A DNA stretch of 64,000 bases, from contig OX439135.1 of the NCBI GenBank assembly GCA_949318235.1, positions 28,342,587 through 28,406,586 of the forward strand. The letters are read 5' to 3'. The notes beneath the pieces were generated by a model. The model did not search any database, was not told where the DNA came from, and was given only the letters and a program-made list of their open reading frames with translations. The position numbers and the translations under genes are program-made. The DNA is from Ecdyonurus torrentis. Lineage: Eukaryota; Arthropoda; Insecta; Ephemeroptera; Heptageniidae. Below are positions 62,652 to 64,000 of the stretch, piece by piece (position 1 is the stretch's first letter; every line of letters starts with the position of its first letter).

Positions 62652-63389
62652 ATGATAAAAATCATAATTTTTACACGATTAAAACTAGTTTTGATGATTT
62701 CTCAAAAACTAAGAATGCTACAGACATTAAATTTGACTCAAAACATAGCTTTTTCAATTCTCTACAGAAAAGATGACTTGAAGTTTTTTGCTCCGACGCA
62801 TACTTTTTGGGTTTTTAAAAATTTTAGTTTTCACTCATCATGTAGCCAAACCAAGTCATGAAACATAGTTTCTATTTCACGAACCAAATGTTATTGAATG
62901 ATAAAAATCATACTTTTTACACGATTAAAACTAGTTTTAATGATTTCTCAGAAACTAAGAATGCTACAGACATCAAATTTGACTCAAAACACAGCTTTTT
63001 TAATTCTCTACAAAAAAGATGTCTTGAACTTTTTTGCCCCGACGCATACATTTTGGGTTATTGACAATTTTAGTTTTCACTCATCATCTAGCCAAACCAA
63101 GTCATGAAACAAAGTTTCTATTTCAAGAACCAAATGTTATTGAATGATAAAAATCATACTTTTTACACGATTAAAACTAGTTTTGATGATTTCTCAAAAA
63201 CTAAGAATGCTACAGACTTACAATTTGTTTCAAAACATAGCTTTATCATCTCTCTACAAAAAATATGTCTTAAACTTTTTTGCTCCGACGCATACTTTTT
63301 GAGTTATTGACAATTTTAGTTTTCACTCATCTTCTAGCCAAACGAAGTTATGAATTAAAGTATCTATTTCAAGAACCAAATGTTATTGA

Positions 63390-64000
63390 ATGATAAAAAT
63401 CATAAATTTTACACAATTAAAACTAGTTTTGATGATTTCTCAAAAACTAAAAATGCTACAGACATTAAATTTAACTCAAAACATAGCTTTTTCAATTCTC
63501 TACAAAAAAGATGTCTTGAACTTTTTTGCCCCGACGCATACTTTTTGGGTTATTGACAATTTTAGTTTTTACTCATCATCTAGCCAAACAAAGTTATGAA
63601 ATAAAGTTCAATTTCAAGAACCAACTGTTATTAAATGATAAAAATCATACTTTTTACACGATTAAAACTAGTTTAAATAATTTCTCAGAAACTAAGAATG
63701 CTACAGACATTAAATTTGACTCAAAACATAGCTTTATCATCTCTCTACAAAAAATATGTCTCAAACTTTTTTGCTCCGACGCATACTTTTTGAGTTATTG
63801 ACAATTTTAGTTTTCACTCATCTTCTAGCCAAACGAAGTTATAAAATAAAGTATCTATTTCAAGAACCAAATGTTATTGAATGATAAAAATCATAAATTT
63901 TACACGATTAAAACTAGTTTTGATGATTTCTCAAAAACTAAGAATGCTACAGACATTAAATTTGACTTAAAACATAGCTTTTTCAATTCTTTACAGAAAA
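63390..64000 (+). repeat. Zone 5: return to zone-1 monomer types (partial)
   Basis: This holds a C monomer with a private TTTAACTC, then a mosaic B'k/F/B monomer, then a partial D-like monomer. The AAACAAAG and TATTAAATG marks at 63,595-63,635 and the TTATAAAATAAAG linker at about 63,840 were otherwise seen only in zone 1, so the array appears to re-enter a zone-1-like domain. Only 611 bases are visible. Confidence 0.6.
63635..63880 (+). repeat. Mosaic monomer: B'k ends with an internal F tract
   Basis: The linker (AAACAAAG, CCAACTGTTATTAAATG) is B'k. From about 63,664 the sequence is F (AAACTAGTTTAAATAATTTC, CTCAGAAAC, GACATTAAATTTGAC). From about 63,731 it is B again (CTTTATCATCTCTC, AATATGTCTCAAAC, GAGTTATTG). 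Two switches in one monomer, with family-true sequence on both sides, are what a short conversion tract would leave. Confidence 0.82.

Larger units (their letters stand above)
54302..63389 (+). repeat. Zone 4: scrambled HOR domain with E', F, B'', D'' and an island of zone-3 type
   Basis: The order is A' B' D' E' F B'' E' F B'' D'' E' F B'' D'' A'' B D3 A B C B A' B' D' E' F B' D' E' F B'' D'' A'' B D'' A'' B. It resembles zone 2, but B'' here has GCTCTGACGC where zone-2 B'' has GCTCCGACGC, and D'' at 56,511, 57,493, 61,914 and 62,652 keeps GACATTAAATTTG. The stretch 58,231-59,458 (D3 A B C B) has the order of zone 3. Confidence 0.78.
1..64000 (+). repeat. Satellite DNA array, 245/246-bp monomer, about 260 head-to-tail copies
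   Basis: The motif ATGATAAAAATCAT recurs every 245 or 246 bases from position 31 to position 63,881, always on this strand, giving 260 complete monomers plus a partial one at each end. Monomers within a family are nearly identical; between families they differ at a limited set of sites. The 245/246 alternation comes from two one-base deletions: one in the linker ahead of B monomers (AAAGTTCAAT against AAAGTTTCTAT) and one inside E monomers (GTCTGAAC against GTCTTGAAC). No unique sequence, transposon, simple-sequence tract or strand switch interrupts the array. This is seen directly. That it is eukaryotic heterochromatin, perhaps a centromere, is inference from array size and HOR structure. 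Confidence 0.97.

Noticed and set aside
1..64000. CRISPR array
   Set aside because: The period is 245 bp and there are no unique spacers between short repeats; the whole period is conserved.
1..64000. CENP-B box (17-bp motif known from primate alpha satellite)
   Set aside because: The only TTCG core, on the reverse strand of AAACGAAG, is followed by TTTGGCTAGA, which lacks the required A and CGGG positions.
1..64000. Transposable element, LTR or terminal inverted repeats embedded in the array
   Set aside because: Monomer spacing is never interrupted: every step between phase motifs is 245 or 246 bp. There is no room for an insertion, and no target-site duplication or transposase-like frame was seen.
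1..64000. Tandem rRNA, 5S, tRNA or snRNA gene cluster
   Set aside because: At about 29% G+C the monomer has no conserved rRNA stretches, no tRNA cloverleaf or pol III A/B boxes that I can recognise, and the sequence varies in ways not expected of RNA genes.

Overview
The whole 64,000-base window is one uninterrupted, head-to-tail satellite DNA array. About 260 monomers of 245 or 246 bp (mean about 245.6 bp) follow each other in the same orientation. There is no unique sequence, no transposon, no inversion and no recognisable gene. One counted monomer is about 29% G+C. A megasatellite of this size, with near-identical multi-monomer units, points to a eukaryotic chromosome, most likely a centromeric, pericentromeric or other heterochromatic block. 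The sequence does not let me name the organism. Monomer phase is counted here from the invariant motif ATGATAAAAATCAT.

Monomers fall into families that I name A, B, C, D, E and F, with sub-variants (A', A'', B', B'', Bx, D', D'', D3, E'). They differ by a small set of diagnostic bases and one-base indels. Their order is not random: they form higher-order repeats (HORs). Zone 1 (1-17,706) has a 10-monomer 2,455-bp unit and a 6.6-kb block duplicated 8,592 bp apart. Zone 2 (17,707-28,265) is built from a 9-monomer 2,209-bp unit and an 8-monomer 1,965-bp unit, which join into a 17-monomer 4,174-bp unit present twice in tandem. Zone 3 (28,266-54,301) lacks E and F entirely and is made of 6-, 7- and 8-monomer units (1,474, 1,719 and 1,965 bp) around the core A-B-C-B. 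Zone 4 (54,302-63,389) returns to E/F units, shorter and more scrambled, with an inserted stretch of zone-3 type. Zone 5 (63,390-64,000) returns to zone-1 types.

The layout looks like repeated unequal exchange and conversion between monomers. Hybrid monomers mark the exchange points, and one monomer near the right end carries a tract of about 60 bp of another family. Each monomer carries short inverted repeats (an ATGAT/ATCAT hairpin, a palindrome centred on ACTAGT, and in many families a CAAAAAAG/CTTTTTTG dyad). The monomer itself may be an old duplication of a roughly half-length unit. Several family-specific differences are CpG-to-TpG or CpG-to-CpA changes, as expected if the array is or was methylated. 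Open frames of 62-91 codons occur in every monomer, but they overlap in different frames, recur only because the DNA recurs, and show no sign of coding; none is annotated as a gene.
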